A stretch of DNA of 64,000 nucleotides from positions 1,474,001-1,538,000 of the forward strand of contig JAFMOC010000076.1 in the NCBI GenBank assembly GCA_019802505.1. The letters are read 5' to 3'. Below, one piece after another: positions 34,981 to 46,892 of this stretch; positions within the stretch are counted from its first letter, which is position 1, and every line of letters begins with the position of its first letter. The position numbers and the translations under genes were made by a program. The notes beneath the pieces are model-generated. The model did not search any database. It was not told the DNA's origin and saw only the letters and a list, made by a program, of their open reading frames with translations. The stretch is from Corydoras sp. C115 (lineage: Eukaryota > Chordata > Actinopteri > Siluriformes > Callichthyidae).

Positions 34981-35075
34981 AGTCAAGAGAGCCACTTGGG
35001 AGCCGAAAGAACCGACTCTTTTTAGAGAGCCGAGACAAAAGAACCAGCTCTCTGAAAAGAGCCCGAATGCCCATC
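34981..35075. mobile_element. hAT right-end fragment
   Basis: Contains repeated GAGAGCC/GGCTCT-type motifs (GAGCCACTTGGGAGCCGAAAG quoted in part, CCAGCTCTCTGAAAAGAGCC) and ends GCCCATCACTAGTG, the terminus of a widespread fish hAT family. The left end was not found. Confidence 0.6.
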
Positions 35076-35143
35076 ACTAGTGCCCACTGTTGTGGTGTTA
35101 AAGTAACCAGCAGTTAGTCCTAAGGTACTTACACATTTTACGT

Positions 35144-35403
35144 TCATCCATCCATCCATTATCTTCCGCTTTATCCTCTATTTGGATCGCGGTGGGGTTC
35201 CCCATGCCCATCCAGGGGAGATCCAGGGTGCTGGGCAGATACACCCAGGACAGGGTGCCAATCTATCGCTGGGCACACACTCACTCACACAGACACATTC
35301 TATATGTGAAAAATTTCATTGACTTGATCCATGTTTTTGGACTGTGGGAGGAAACTGGATAACCCGGAGGAAACCCACGCAGACACGAGGAGAACATGGA
35401 AAC
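35144..35403 (-). mobile_element. tRNA-derived SINE, head missing
   Basis: Minus-strand copy from the (CATC)n tail to GGAGAACATGGAAACT, where another repeat (TAGGGTGACCAGATG) abuts it. Confidence 0.88.
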
Positions 35404-35655
35404 TTAGGGTGACCAGATGTCCTGCTTTGTGCGGGACAGTCACGAAATTTCGTTACTTTTCCTTCGTCGCGCAAATTGAGTCATTGTCCCACATTGTTAT
35501 TCAAAGTCAGACTGAAGTTTTGAAATGTGTGTTGTATAATCTGCCATTGGATGGCTGTGTTGTCTGTTATCAGGGGAGAGGCGGGCTGTTTGAATGTTAA
35601 CCAATCGGGAACACGGACGCATCTTAAGGGCGCGCCCACCAACACAAATTATGCA
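35404..35655. mobile_element. Possible hAT-like fragment
   Basis: Begins TAGGGTGACCAGATGTCC with GTGCGGGACAGTCACG, wording shared by hAT-like repeats in many vertebrates. The far end and target duplication are not visible. The interior is GC-richer than its neighbours. Confidence 0.4.
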
Positions 35656-35681
35656 AATAATAATAAAATAAAATAATATAA

Positions 35682-35802
35682 TATTCATTCATTATCTTCT
35701 GCTTTATCCTCTATTAGGGTTGCAGGGGGGTTCCCCATGCCCATCCAGGGAAGAACGTCTGGGGCGCTGGGCAGACAGACCCAGGACAGGGTGCCAATCC
35801 AC
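35682..35802 (-). mobile_element. tRNA-derived SINE, 5'-truncated
   Basis: Minus-strand 3' third, abutting an L2-type LINE at about 35803. Confidence 0.8.
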
Positions 35803-36203
35803 CTGTCAACTGGATCCTCTCCCTACAGTCTTGGTTAAAGCCTGCCTCCCTTCCTTGCTTCCTTTAATTTCTGCCATCATCCATTCGTCTCTTTCCACTG
35901 GAACTGTTCCTGCACCATTCAAAACTGCAGCAATAACACCAATTCTGAAAAAAAACAGGTACAGACCACACTAATTTCAACAACCTACGCCCAATCTCTA
36001 ATTTACCCTTTATCTCAAAAATTCTTGAGAAAACAGTAGCAGCTCAATTACATACTTACTTATCTTCCAATAACCTCTATGAACAGTTCCAATCTGGATT
36101 TCGCGTTCTTCACAGTACAGAAACTGCACTCACAAAAATCACTAATGACCTCCTCATGGCAGCTGATTCTAGTCTACTCTCCATACTCATCCTCCTTGAC
36201 CTA
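35803..36203 (+). mobile_element. L2-type LINE, part 1 (reverse transcriptase)
   Basis: The + strand encodes LISAIIHSSLSTGTVPAPFK and TAAITPILKK, then with a frameshift the 'LRPISNLPFISKILEK' and 'LYEQFQSGFR' blocks and a final ILILLDL. These are fingers and palm motifs of an L2-clade reverse transcriptase. The sequence stops at the TA where a Tc1 element was inserted, and resumes at 37624. Confidence 0.88.
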
Positions 36204-37623
36204 CAGTGGAGGAAATAAGTATTTGATCCCCCACTGACTTTAAAAGTTTTAATACAAAAAAACAAATGAAACATCTCATAATTTTATGCCAGCTTTATTT
36301 TAACAGTGACACACAAAATATGAAAAGAAAAATGGAGAAAATTACATGAAATGAGAAATAAAAAATAATTTGCATTTCATTGAGGGAAATAAGTATTTGA
36401 TCCCCTAGTAAAACATTTAATACTTGGTGGCAAAACCCTTGTTGGCAAGCACAGCAGTCAGACGTTTCTTATAGTTTTTTTATAAGGTTTGCACACACTT
36501 CAGGAGTAATTTTGGCCCACTCCTCTCTGCAAATCACCTCCAAATCCTTAAGGTTTATAAGCATGCATTTGGAAACGTGAAACTTCAGCTCTCTCCATAG
36601 ATTTTCGATGGGATTGAGGTCAGAAGACTGGCTAGGCCATTCCATGACCTTGATATGCTTCTTATGGAGCCAGTCCTTTGTTTCCTTGGCTGTATGTTTT
36701 GGGTCGTTGTCGTGCTGAAAGACCCATCAACGACCCATTTTCAGTGCCCTGGCAGAGGCAAGGAGGTTGTCACCCAGGATTTTGCGATACATGGTCCCGT
36801 TCATCTTCCCGTCAATGCGGTGACGTTGGCCTGTGCCCTTAGAAGAAAAAACACCCCCAAAACATAATACTTCCACCACCATGCTTGACAGTGGGGATGG
36901 TATTCTTAGGGTCATATTCTGTATTTTTCTTCCTCCAAACACGTCGAGTTGAGTTAAGGCCAAAGAGCTCAATTTTGGTCTCATCTGACCACAGCACCTT
37001 CTCCCAGTCTCTCTCGGAGTCATTAATATGTTCATTGGCAAACTTGAGGCGGGTCTGGACGTGAGCCTCCTTGAGCAGAGGAACCTGTCGTGCACTGCAT
37101 GATTTTAAACCATTACGTCTCAGTGTATTACCAATGGTTTTTTTGGAGACTGTGGTCCCAGCCGCCTTGAGATCATTACTCAGCTCCTCTCGTGTAGTTC
37201 TTGGCTGATTTTTACCTTTCCCATGATCAATGCCTGATATCTTGCATGGAAATTGACAGTAATCCTGGTTCAATTCAAATAATTACACCAACTTACATGA
37301 TAAAACTGACTTTTAGCCCATTCCAGCCTTGTGTAGGTCAACAATTTTGTCCCTGACATCTTTAGACGGCTTTTTACTCTTGCCCTTCGTGGAGATGTTG
37401 GAGTGTCACTGAGACTGTTGCCAGGTGGACTTTTATACAGGTGATAATTTGGGACAGGTGTTTCATTCAGGTAATGACTTCATGTGATTAGGGTGTTTCA
37501 GTGGTCTTAACATTGTTTTACAATTTTTCCGGTTCATTTTCCCATTTTTCTTTTGCTATGTGGCAGGTAAAAGCATAAAATTCTGAGACGTTTCATTTGT
37601 TTTTTCATTCTCGTCAGTGGGGG
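36204..37623 (-). mobile_element. Tc1 element inserted in the L2 LINE, right end incomplete
   Basis: The left TIR starts CAGTGGAGGAAATAAGTATT next to TA. At the right, the inverted copy is recognisable only from GTCAGTGGGGG inward, so the terminal 25 or so bases are missing. The two long subterminal regions pair well (ACAAATGAAAC..TCTCA..ATTTTATGC). It carries a broken transposase gene on the minus strand. Confidence 0.9.
36420..37273 (-). pseudogene. Tc1 transposase, DD34E, frameshifted
   Basis: The minus strand shows the second DNA-binding domain (TTVSKKTIGNTLRRNGL), the first catalytic Asp in WSDETKIELF, then HGGGSIMFWGCF. A frame change near 36845 and another near 36725, where CGACCCAT is duplicated, separate this from QHDNDPKH and NPIEN, again with 34 residues between the last two catalytic residues. 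The N-terminal domain is also disrupted. It is inactive, and older than the 3734 and 26206 copies, which belong to a different Tc1 subfamily. Confidence 0.88.
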
Positions 37624-38335
37624 TACCCTCTGTAAGTGCAGCTTTTCAATCACACATCAACAACATCACCCGGTATCTGCCTACTTCCACCTTCGCAACA
37701 TTCAACCGTCTTCGCCCCTCTCTTACCCAGGGCTCATGCTGCCCCCTTATTTATCATAGCCTTATCTCCTTCACTATCTTCCGCAAATACAAACATTCAT
37801 TTCCACTGTTACGCAGATGACACCCAGCTCTTACCTTGCCACCAAACCCACTTCCAATCTTCCATCCTCCTACCTTACTGACTGCAACTCTCTTCTTTTC
37901 GGTCTCCCCACAAATCTCTCCATAAGCTTCAACTGGTCCAGAATTCGGCTGCTCGCATCATCACCAAAACCCCCAGTTTCCACCACATCACTCCTGTCCT
38001 CCAACAGCTTCACTGGCTCCCGGTCAAGTTCCGCATCAATTATAAAATCCTTCTGCTCACCTTTAAATCTATTCACAACCAGTCTCCACCATATCTCTCC
38101 TCTCTTCTACAAGTTGTAGTTCCATCTCGCTCCCTCCGATCATCCTCCTCTATCCTCCTGACTGTCCCCACTGCTCGCCTTACCACCATGGGGTACAGAG
38201 CTTTCAGCCGCTCTGCTCCCCAACTTTGGAACTCTTTACCACCGGACATAAGACACATCACCTCACTTTCACAATTCAAATCCGCACTCAAAACTCACCT
38301 GTTTAAACTGGCATTCTCCATCTGATCATTGTTTT
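37624..38335 (+). mobile_element. L2-type LINE, part 2 (palm to C-terminus)
   Basis: Resumes with FHCYADDTQL, the catalytic YADD motif of the reverse transcriptase, then LQLVQNSAARIITKT-like, FHHITPVLQQLHWLPV-like and APQLWNSLPPDIR-like blocks across frameshifts. This is the usual order at the C-terminus of fish L2 LINEs. The segment between LDL and YADD is largely missing, so sequence was lost around the Tc1 insertion. Confidence 0.87.
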
Positions 38336-38410
38336 TATTTTAACATACTTTTAATATGTTGTGTGTTCTGTGTCTTGTTTTTATTCTATGCAAATAATCC
38401 CGGATTCCCG

Positions 38411-38480
38411 GGATTCGAACCGGGAATCCCTAGCGCTGAGAGGCGAACAAGCTAAACACTAAGCCACCGGTGCCGCCCCC
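38411..38480 (-). mobile_element. SINE head fragment
   Basis: Only the tRNA-like head, minus strand. It lies head to head with the full SINE at 38529, separated by an AT-rich (TAATATAA)n stretch. Confidence 0.85.
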
Positions 38481-38528
38481 AAATAATTAATATATTATAA
38501 TATAATATAATTAATATAATATAATATA

Positions 38529-38884
38529 GGGCGGCACGGTGGCTTAGTGGTTAGCACGTTCGCCTCTCAGCGCTAGGGATTCCCGGTTCGAATCCCCATC
38601 TGGGTGGAGTTTCCATGTTCTCCCCGTGTCCGCGTGGGTTTCCTCCGGGTTCTCCGGTTTCCTCCCACAGTCCAAAAACATGGATCAAGTTAATTGAGTT
38701 CTCTAAATTGCCCCATATAGAGTGTGTCTGTGTGAGTGAGTGTGTACCCAGCGATGGATTGGCGCCCTGTCCTGGGTGTATCTGCCCAGCGCCCGAGACG
38801 TTCTCCCCTGGATGGGCATGGGGAACCCCACCGCGACCCTAATAGTGGATAAAGCGGGAGATAATGAATGAATGAATGAATGAA
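38529..38884 (+). mobile_element. tRNA-derived SINE, full length, reference copy
   Basis: The cleanest copy in the window. The head has A-box (TGGCTTAGTGGTTAGCACG) and B-box (GGTTCGAATCC), then GTGGAGTTTCCATGTTCTCC, the CCACAGTCCAAAAACATGG block, a GT-rich section, CTGTCCTGGGTGTATCTGCC, and a (GAAT)n tail. It inserted in a TAATATAA repeat that continues on both sides. Confidence 0.95.
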
Positions 38885-39172
38885 TAATATAATATAATAT
38901 AATATAATATAATAATCAGAACAGCAGAGGCATGCAGCACGAGATCTGGAGGAAAATATGATACGTTGCTCAAAAGGTGGTTTCCCAGTCTGCGCATGCA
39001 CTCCTGCTAAAACCCAAACAAGATTCAAACGTGTTTTAATTTGAGAATCATTGTGAAATAGTATGAAAGTTCCATGTTTACTATGTTTTCTTACGTTAGA
39101 GAAAGGTACATTTAAATAAGACATACAAGTTATATATACATATACTGTTTGGAGAAATACAGGAATGTCATA

Positions 39173-39410
<238 letters not shown>

Positions 39411-39602
39411 TCTGGGTGGAGTTTCCATGTTCTTCCCATGTCCGCGTGGGTTTCCTCCAGGTTCTCCGGTTTCCTCCCACTGTCCAAATACATGGATCAA
39501 GTCAATTGAGTTCTCTAAATTGCCCCATATAGAGTGTGTTCGTCTGTGTGAGTCACGGAGTGAGTGTGCACCCGGCGATAGATTGGCGCGATAGATTGGG
39601 TG

Positions 39603-39605
<3 letters not shown>
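39411..39605 (+). mobile_element. tRNA-derived SINE, head and tail missing
   Basis: Plus-strand middle part from CATCTGGGTGGAGTTTCC to a rearranged end where GCGATAGATTGG is repeated. Flanked by (AC)n on the left and a long (TA)n on the right. Confidence 0.85.

Positions 39606-39681
<76 letters not shown>
39606..39681. repeat. (TA)n microsatellite
   Basis: About 38 TA units without interruption. Confidence 0.95.
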
Positions 39682-39686
<5 letters not shown>

Positions 39687-39815
39687 GAAAATATAGAAAA
39701 TATATATATAGAATAGAGATGTTTCTTTTTTAAAGTTATTTTAGACTATGCAGTGGTGTCCCACACAAACATAGTCTTTGTTTCACATCTGTTGAATTGG
39801 AATCTGGACACCCTA

Positions 39816-39893
39816 TGGAAACTCCACCCAGATTGGGATTCCCCCCAGCGCTGAGAGGAGAACATGCTAACCACTAAGCCACCGTGCTGCACC
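39816..39893 (-). mobile_element. SINE head fragment
   Basis: Minus-strand head with the body lost. The B-box region is damaged. Confidence 0.75.
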
Positions 39894-39989
39894 ATTTTAC
39901 GTCTGGACACTAATATTTTTATGTGTACTGTACAGGCGTTAGAACTAAGACGATTTTGGCCCCGAATGCATGCCATACGATGTGGCACA

Positions 39990-40022
<33 letters not shown>

Positions 40023-40035
40023 TTGTTGTTGCACA

Positions 40036-40128
40036 GTCGCGGTGGGGTTCCCCATGCCCATCCAGGGGAGAACATCTCGGGCGCTGGGCAGATAGACCCA
40101 GGACAGGGCGCCAATCCATCGCTGGCCA
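40036..40128 (-). mobile_element. SINE 3' fragment
   Basis: Minus-strand block GTTCCCCATGCCCATCCAGG to GCCAATCCATCGCTGG, preceded by (CA)n at 39988-40020. Confidence 0.8.
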
Positions 40129-40340
40129 CGTGACACAGCGGCCACGTGGGCTCATCCTGACCAGCCCAAGTCGACACATCACAGTACGGAGAGAGAGACT
40201 CAGAGTGGGAGATAAAAAAAGATGAGAGGCTTTTTTCAAAGGCAGGACAGCTACTGAACATCAGGCGAATGTCACTGAAACCCAAAAATGTGAACATGAT
40301 ACTGTTCTTAAATAAAAACCTCTAATCATTTGTTCTAAAT

Positions 40341-40358
40341 GGGGGGGGGGGGGGGGGG
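40341..40358 (+). repeat. Poly(G) tract
   Basis: Eighteen consecutive G. Confidence 0.85.
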
Positions 40359-40892
40359 TTATACTTTAATTTTCACTTATCGATTTTATTTTGCTTAAAG
40401 CCAGAAGTGCACTGAAGATAAAAAAAAATTCTTTTTTTCTTTCTATTAAGCAATTGTATTGTTCAACTTGAGAAAATATCTGCTCACAGAATATGTTGTG
40501 GTGTGTTAACTTTGTTGTACTGTGTTTTGTTAGCTCTCTAAACTCAGAAAATTTTGTTTTAAGTTGTGTTAAGTGATTTTTTTATACTCTGTTTATTTAA
40601 GAAAAAACAGAATTGCACTGAAAGGAAGAAAATTCCTTTTTTTTATTGTTTTGCCTAAGAACAATTCTATTTGAAAAAAAGAAATAAAGAAAGAAAAAAC
40701 TGTCTAGTGAGGGGAGCATTTTTACATTATATTTGTATTGTCGTTTCTCCTTTTGCACCTCAAAAATATATATTTTCCTCACGTTAAAGCAAACTTTGTT
40801 TTATTACTGTTCCATTGTTTCTAAACAAAGATGTTGATTGGGATACATTATTTTGTTGTCACCTACAATGTTTGGCCAAACTCTATACTCGG
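40359..40892. other. Intergenic, no gene seen
   Basis: AT-rich sequence with poly(A)/poly(T) stretches. No coding motif. Confidence 0.55.
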
Positions 40893-40904
40893 TCTTTTGG
40901 ATCA

Positions 40905-41251
40905 TTCATTCTTTCATTATCTCCCGCTTTATCCTCTATTAGGGTCACGGTGGGGTTCCCCATGCCCATCCAGGGGAGAGGGTTTCGGGCGCTGGGCAGA
41001 TAGACCCAGGACAGGGCGCCAATCCATCGCTGGGCACACACTCACTCACACAAACACACTCTATATGGGCCAATTTTGAGAATTCAATTGACTTGATCCA
41101 TGTTTTTGGACTGTGGGAGGAAACCGGAGAACCCGGAGGAAACCCACGCAGACACGGGGAGAACATGGAAACTCCACCCAGATGGGGATTCGAACCGGGA
41201 ATCCCTAGCGCTGAGAGGCGAACGTGCTAACCACTAAGCCACCGTGCCGCC
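40905..41251 (-). mobile_element. tRNA-derived SINE, full length
   Basis: Minus-strand complete copy with a perfect 12-bp target duplication TCTTTTGGATCA (40893-40904 and 41252-41263). It lies about 330 bp upstream of the ttf2 start codon. Confidence 0.95.
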
Positions 41252-41282
41252 TCTTTTGGATCAATGAAGCTTAAATATTAAA

Positions 41283-41372
41283 AAGTATCGGTATCGAATA
41301 TCGCGATATTGGCCCTGTATTTACTTGGTATCAGATCGATACCAAAATTCTTGGTATCGCACAGCTCTATAT
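41283..41372. mobile_element. hAT-like fragment next to the ttf2 promoter
   Basis: GTATCGGTATCGAATATCG...GGCCCTGTATTTA...TTGGTATCGCACAGC (quoted in pieces) is a known wording of fish hAT-like repeats. No full ends are visible. Confidence 0.55.
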
Positions 41373-41399
41373 CATATCACTCTGCAGTCACAACGCAGT

Positions 41400-41581
41400 G
41401 TTTAATAATAATAATTACGCCACTGTTTGAACAGAAATGACGTTCCTATTTAGCCATGGCTCATTGGATAAGCGGCCAGTTACGTCATCACGCCGGCGTC
41501 CGCGCACAGTGTGAGTCGAAACTAAAAGAAGCCGATGAGACCTAAATTTGTCCGAAGGTAGAGTTAAATAGTACAATAAAA
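41400..41581 (+). promoter_or_regulatory. ttf2: Probable ttf2 core promoter and 5' UTR
   Basis: A GC-rich, TATA-less stretch immediately before the start codon. It contains an inverted CCAAT box (ATTGG, 41463-41467), a CRE-like TTACGTCA (41480-41487) and CGCCGGCGTCCGCGCAC. This is typical of a housekeeping promoter. The start site cannot be placed exactly. Confidence 0.55.
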
Positions 41582-44500
41582 ATGGAACGCGTTATCTGTG
41601 AAAAACACGGTGAGTAAAGCTTAAAGATATGCAACAATGACCCGGAGAGTGAGCGCGTGACTTTCTTCTGACTGTTCATCCACCGTCAGTTACGAACAGC
41701 GTTCCGTACAGCTGGCTTCATCACTGAGTTGTGTGTCAAATATAAAATATAAATGTCAGAACAACGCGCAACTGTAAATGTGTGATCCTGCTTGATCCTT
41801 ACGAAACTAATCCAAATGTTTTTATAATGGTGATCTTGCTGAGTTCATCTAAGTCATGGTTTTACGTACACTATGTGTGATTTATGGATACACCCAGTCT
41901 GGTCTAAAAAGGGAATTATCAAATTCATTAAATGACAAAATAGGCCTTATCCTACATGTATTTGTACTGTCACATTGATCTGTGTTCAAAAATACACATT
42001 TGTGTACTATTAAATTCGTTTAATTATGTCTTGTTTTGTGTAAGATAACAAATACAGCTTTACTGGCTTTTGTAACACATGTACCAGACAAAGTGATAGA
42101 AAGCAGTTTGTTAACATTTAATTATGTGGTTTGGTTGATATGGATTTCTTATTTCAGCCAACATTTGCTTTTTGAAAACTGGTGTGAAAGAAGGACCAAA
42201 TAAGGGTAAAAGCTTTTATGTTTGCATCTCACGGGATCAGACGTCTTGTGATTTTACTGTACCTACAGAGTAAGTATGATTAAATAAAATTGTATTTATT
42301 GTATACTTTGTCTTTTTTCATATGTATAAATTTTCTTTTCAGACTGCCACCATCTCACTGTCTACGCCATGAAGATGCACTGGTTGAACTTCAAGGCCTA
42401 GTTCAGAATGCATCACAGGGCACTTACAGGTACACAAAACATTAGGGATGAAAAAAATAAGTAAAGTTTTACCTATCACTTTGTGCAAGCAGTCAGTCTA
42501 AGTCTGTAATTTTGGTTCTTTAAAACCTTACATTATTAAAGCTTTAGGGCTGCAACAACGAATCGATAAAATCGATAAAAATCGATTATCCAAAGTATCG
42601 ATAATGAATTTCCATTATCGATTCGTTGGGTCGCGCGATTTCCGCGTTACTCGCGATGTCGCAACCGCTTACGTCACATGTAGCGCTTCAATAACGCTGG
42701 AAAAAAATAGCGGGTTAAACAGAACGAGGCGGAGTCTGCAAAACAAGTTGATAAATCTACAAATGAAACACAGCCAACGCAGAAACTAAAGAACGTGGAA
42801 CATGCAGCTCTGCGAACATGCGCAGCAGCACGGTGATGATACACCTCCTGAAATAAACACTGATGAGGATGAAGCTGAACAGCAGATAAATCACTACAAC
42901 ATCCCGAGAGTCTTTAGTTCTGAAGTAAATCGTAACACTGTGAGACCGGCAGAGCAGCGTCATGCTGTGTTTGGTTGTTAACTGGATAATAACAGCGATA
43001 GAGAACGTGTCTTAACGTCCGTTATACGAATACCCGTCCGTATGTCGCGTCCTGTCCCGGTTTATTTTTTAAAGTGAGGACATGTCCTGGTTTTTAGCGG
43101 AGCAATAGCAGCACGCGGGATGACGCGCACACGCGCACGGCATAAAAGTACGCGCCTTTAAATGTCCCGGCACCCCCCCCCCCCCCGCCCCGCTTTCAGA
43201 CCGCGTCCAGACAAACAGGGGAAGCCTTGTACACGGTGTGCAAAGCAGCCACATGTCCCGGTGTCCAATTGAAATTTCACACAAGAGGTATTTTTTTTGT
43301 TAACTGGCTAATTTGTTAATTTATTTTTTTTCCATAGCTGATTAATTCATTTGTTAATTATTTTTTCCCAATAGGCTACAGAACAGACAATATTTAGTTC
43401 ATTACTGAAGGCAACTGAGTATCATGTGTTATTTGGAGTTGACTTTTGTTGTTAAGTGAGGGATGGTTAGATGATACATTATTTCTTTCATTGTGCTTTT
43501 CATTAATTACAGGAAATGTTAACTTAAAAATTTTGAATAAAATTACTATATATAATACTATACTATAGAATAATTTTACTGAAAAACATACATCTTTGGA
43601 TAAAAGTGTCTGCTAAATGATTAAATGTAAAGACATGGAATTTTTATTTTTTTAATTTATCCGATTCATCGATTAATCGAAAAAATAATCGACCGATTAA
43701 TCGATTATCAAAATAATCGTTAGTTGCAGCCCTATAAAGCTTAGTATTTGGCTTAGTAATTAACAAAATATGTTACATTTATGCCTCTTAGACTTGAATA
43801 TATAAAATTTGACTGCTAACTAATTTGATATAACTGCTCTGATCCAAATCATGAAACAACCCATTTTCCATTTGCCATCCCTTGCTGTTTTAATTACATT
43901 TTTTTTGTTTGTGTGTGTTTTTTTTTTTTTTTAAATGTGCAGCCTCTGAAGTTTTTTCCATTACTCCATTAGGTTGTTGTATCGCTGTGTTAAAGGAAAG
44001 AAGGAGGGAGAGAAGTGGTGTGGAAGCGTTCCATGGACAGAGGTAAAGCTGATTTCTAAAATGCTACAATGATTATTTTATAGAGAGTAGTGTTATGTTT
44101 CTTGGTAATACTGAATTTAAGTTTTGTAGTTATAGCACAAGAAAATTATATTCATGTGAATTCATAGCTGTCTGGTCTTATTTCGTCAATAGAAAGATGG
44201 TGAAAAGAATCCTATATACTTGAAGAATCAGTCTTCAACTCTGCCTCCTATTCGAAACCCTTTTAAAGCTCCAGAGAAAATGGACAAAACCTCGGAGTGG
44301 AAAATACTTCAAGGTGGCGCAAATAAGAAAGATGCAAAGACATTGGATAAAGCTGTAGACAATGAGCAGTTCAAGAAAGTCTCAGATAATGACACTAACA
44401 AGAAAAATGAAGAAACTGAATATACACTCAAATCAACAACTTCTTCAGGTAACACAGAGAGTAAAGAAAGTTCTGTTCAGTCAGATTCCTGGAGAAACAA

Positions 44501-46771
44501 GGAACTACCCACTGGAATGAAAATTAAAAAGCGAGCAGCAGATGTTGAGAAGTTGTGCAGTAACACTGAGGTGACCAGTATGGCAGATGCAGAGGGTTCT
44601 CATACTTGCAGTGAGGGTAAGAAGGAACAACAGTCTAATGGAGAATTTAAATTTAATAACTCAAAAGACTTTGCTATAGGAGCTACTAAGGCTAAACCTG
44701 CACAGCAGGAAAAACTAAAGTATAGCAGCCTTGAAGTAACATCTTCTATCAAGGCAAATACAAAACCTCAGTCTGCAAATACAGACAGTCCACCAAAAGC
44801 CAGACACGGCAGTCCAAATGTATCATCAGATACCATTACATCATCAGTAAAACCTGTTAATAATGCTGCTTCTGGGACTAAAACCATTAACACTCCATTT
44901 GGAGACTGGAGTGATGATGATGATAACGATGTTCAGCTTGTGTCAGTACAACCCTGCTCTCAGCAGACCTCATCAGCAGCTCCAGTGCAGAAGACTCTCA
45001 CTTCTTACCCAGGCTTTCAGTTTACATCAAAAGTCAAAGGTCAAGTGGGAGACCCCAGAACCCTTCACAACCAGTTGGCAATCCAGCTCAAACAGAAAAA
45101 GGTACTGGCAGTGCTACACTAATGTATTGTCCATTTTCATTTGTACTTTCAAAAAAAAAAAATAGTGATTTAGAGACCAAAAATACATTTTCAAAATTAT
45201 GAACAGCAAGCAATATATCGCGGCACGGTGGCTTAGTGGTTAGCACGTTCGCCTCTCAGCACTAGGGATTCCCGGTTCGAATCCCCATCTGGGTGGAGTT
45301 TCCATGTTCTCCCCGTGTCCGCGTGGGTTTCCTCCGGGCTCTCCGGTTTCTTCCCACAGTCCAAAAACATGGATCAAGTTAATTGAGTTCTCTAAATTTG
45401 CCCCATATAGAGTGTGTCTGTGTGAGTGAGTGTGTGCCCAGCGATGGATTGGCGCCCTGTCCTGGGTCTATCTGCCCAGCGCCCGAGACGTTCTCCCCTG
45501 GATGGGCATGGGGAACCCCACCGCGACCCTAGTAGAGGATAAAGCGGGAGATAATGAATGAATGAAAGCAATATATCTGAAAACAAACATGCATTCCTTA
45601 TGCATGCACGTATAAAATTTTAGGTTGCAGAGTAATGCTAAACAAAATATAAACAATGTCAAACAAGTCAAACTTCTTTCTGTTGATACTTTGATGCAAT
45701 GCCTTCTACACATATTCCTTCAAATAATAAATAAATTGTTAGTTTGCCCACTTGAGCTAATCTTGGGAAAGAAAGACTCACTACATGTATTTGTGACTGT
45801 GGTGTTGGTGTTGACATTACCTCTTCCAGAAAACAGAGATGGTTCTCAATGAACTATAATCAAACTATTTTTGTTAAACAGCTTTTTAGGTTACCTTATG
45901 CAGCATACAATACAGCATAACAAATTCTACCCCTCACTGTATATAGACAATACAATCCATTGCATATGCTTGCATGATTATCAGCATGTCTTATTCTGTC
46001 CAAGAAGATGGGCTGATCTAGTGTAATCATGCAGAGAACAAATGGGTCATCAGCAATCCACCTAAAAAATAAAAAGTAAATACATGTTATAATGTCATTA
46101 GACTTTGCTTTACACTGTAAAAAATACAATGTTCTTTAAAACATCTTTAAACAATGTTGTTATATATTTATTATGTTTTTTTTTTGTTTGTTTTTATTTA
46201 TTTTTTATTTATTTTTTGTCTAGACCACCCTGTCTTCAGTAAATGTGTCTGCTCTGCCTGATAAAGGAGAAAGGCTAAAGAGCCAGGTAAAAGAGCTAGA
46301 AGAGGCTCTGGATTCATTGAGTCTGTCTGGTGCTGCTATCACTGGTGAGATACTGAACTTTAGGGAATGGGGTTAATAAAATACAGACAACTATAGGGAG
46401 CGTAGACATAACATTTGTACAGCATAAAGATTTTAAGTGTGATATTGTTTAGTGTCTGTGTTTGGGGGTACTCATGCAGATGCATAACATATTACTTCGT
46501 GTATCATAAAGATTAATAACAGTGCTTTAAAATTGCTGTGTTACCAAAATAAAAACATCTTGTTTTTAGAGTCCCTAAATTTAGCTGATGATTATCGGCA
46601 GATACCTGAATCAAGTCAGTCCAACCCTTTTAACCGTCCAGGTGGCACAATCCTCTTGGCAGAAAATCCAGTCCCTATTCAACCAAAGGTTTCTACTAAC
46701 TCAATGGGACTGTCGTTGAGTCAGAGCCACGCACAGTTGTATGGAGGTATATAACAAGCACTGTGTTTGTG

Positions 46772-46849
<78 letters not shown>

Positions 46850-46856
46850 CATACAT

Positions 46857-46892
<36 letters not shown>

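Noticed and set aside
38529..38602. Functional tRNA gene
   Set aside because: A- and B-boxes are present, but the cloverleaf is not supported, and the same head is found on more than ten SINE copies with target duplications.
43921..43973. Alternative acceptor for ttf2 exon 4 after GTGCAG (about 43942)
   Set aside because: Starting at 43973 keeps the phase and yields RLLYRCVKGKKEGEKWCG, which continues the known TTF2 N-terminus. The earlier site would add bases that do not fit.
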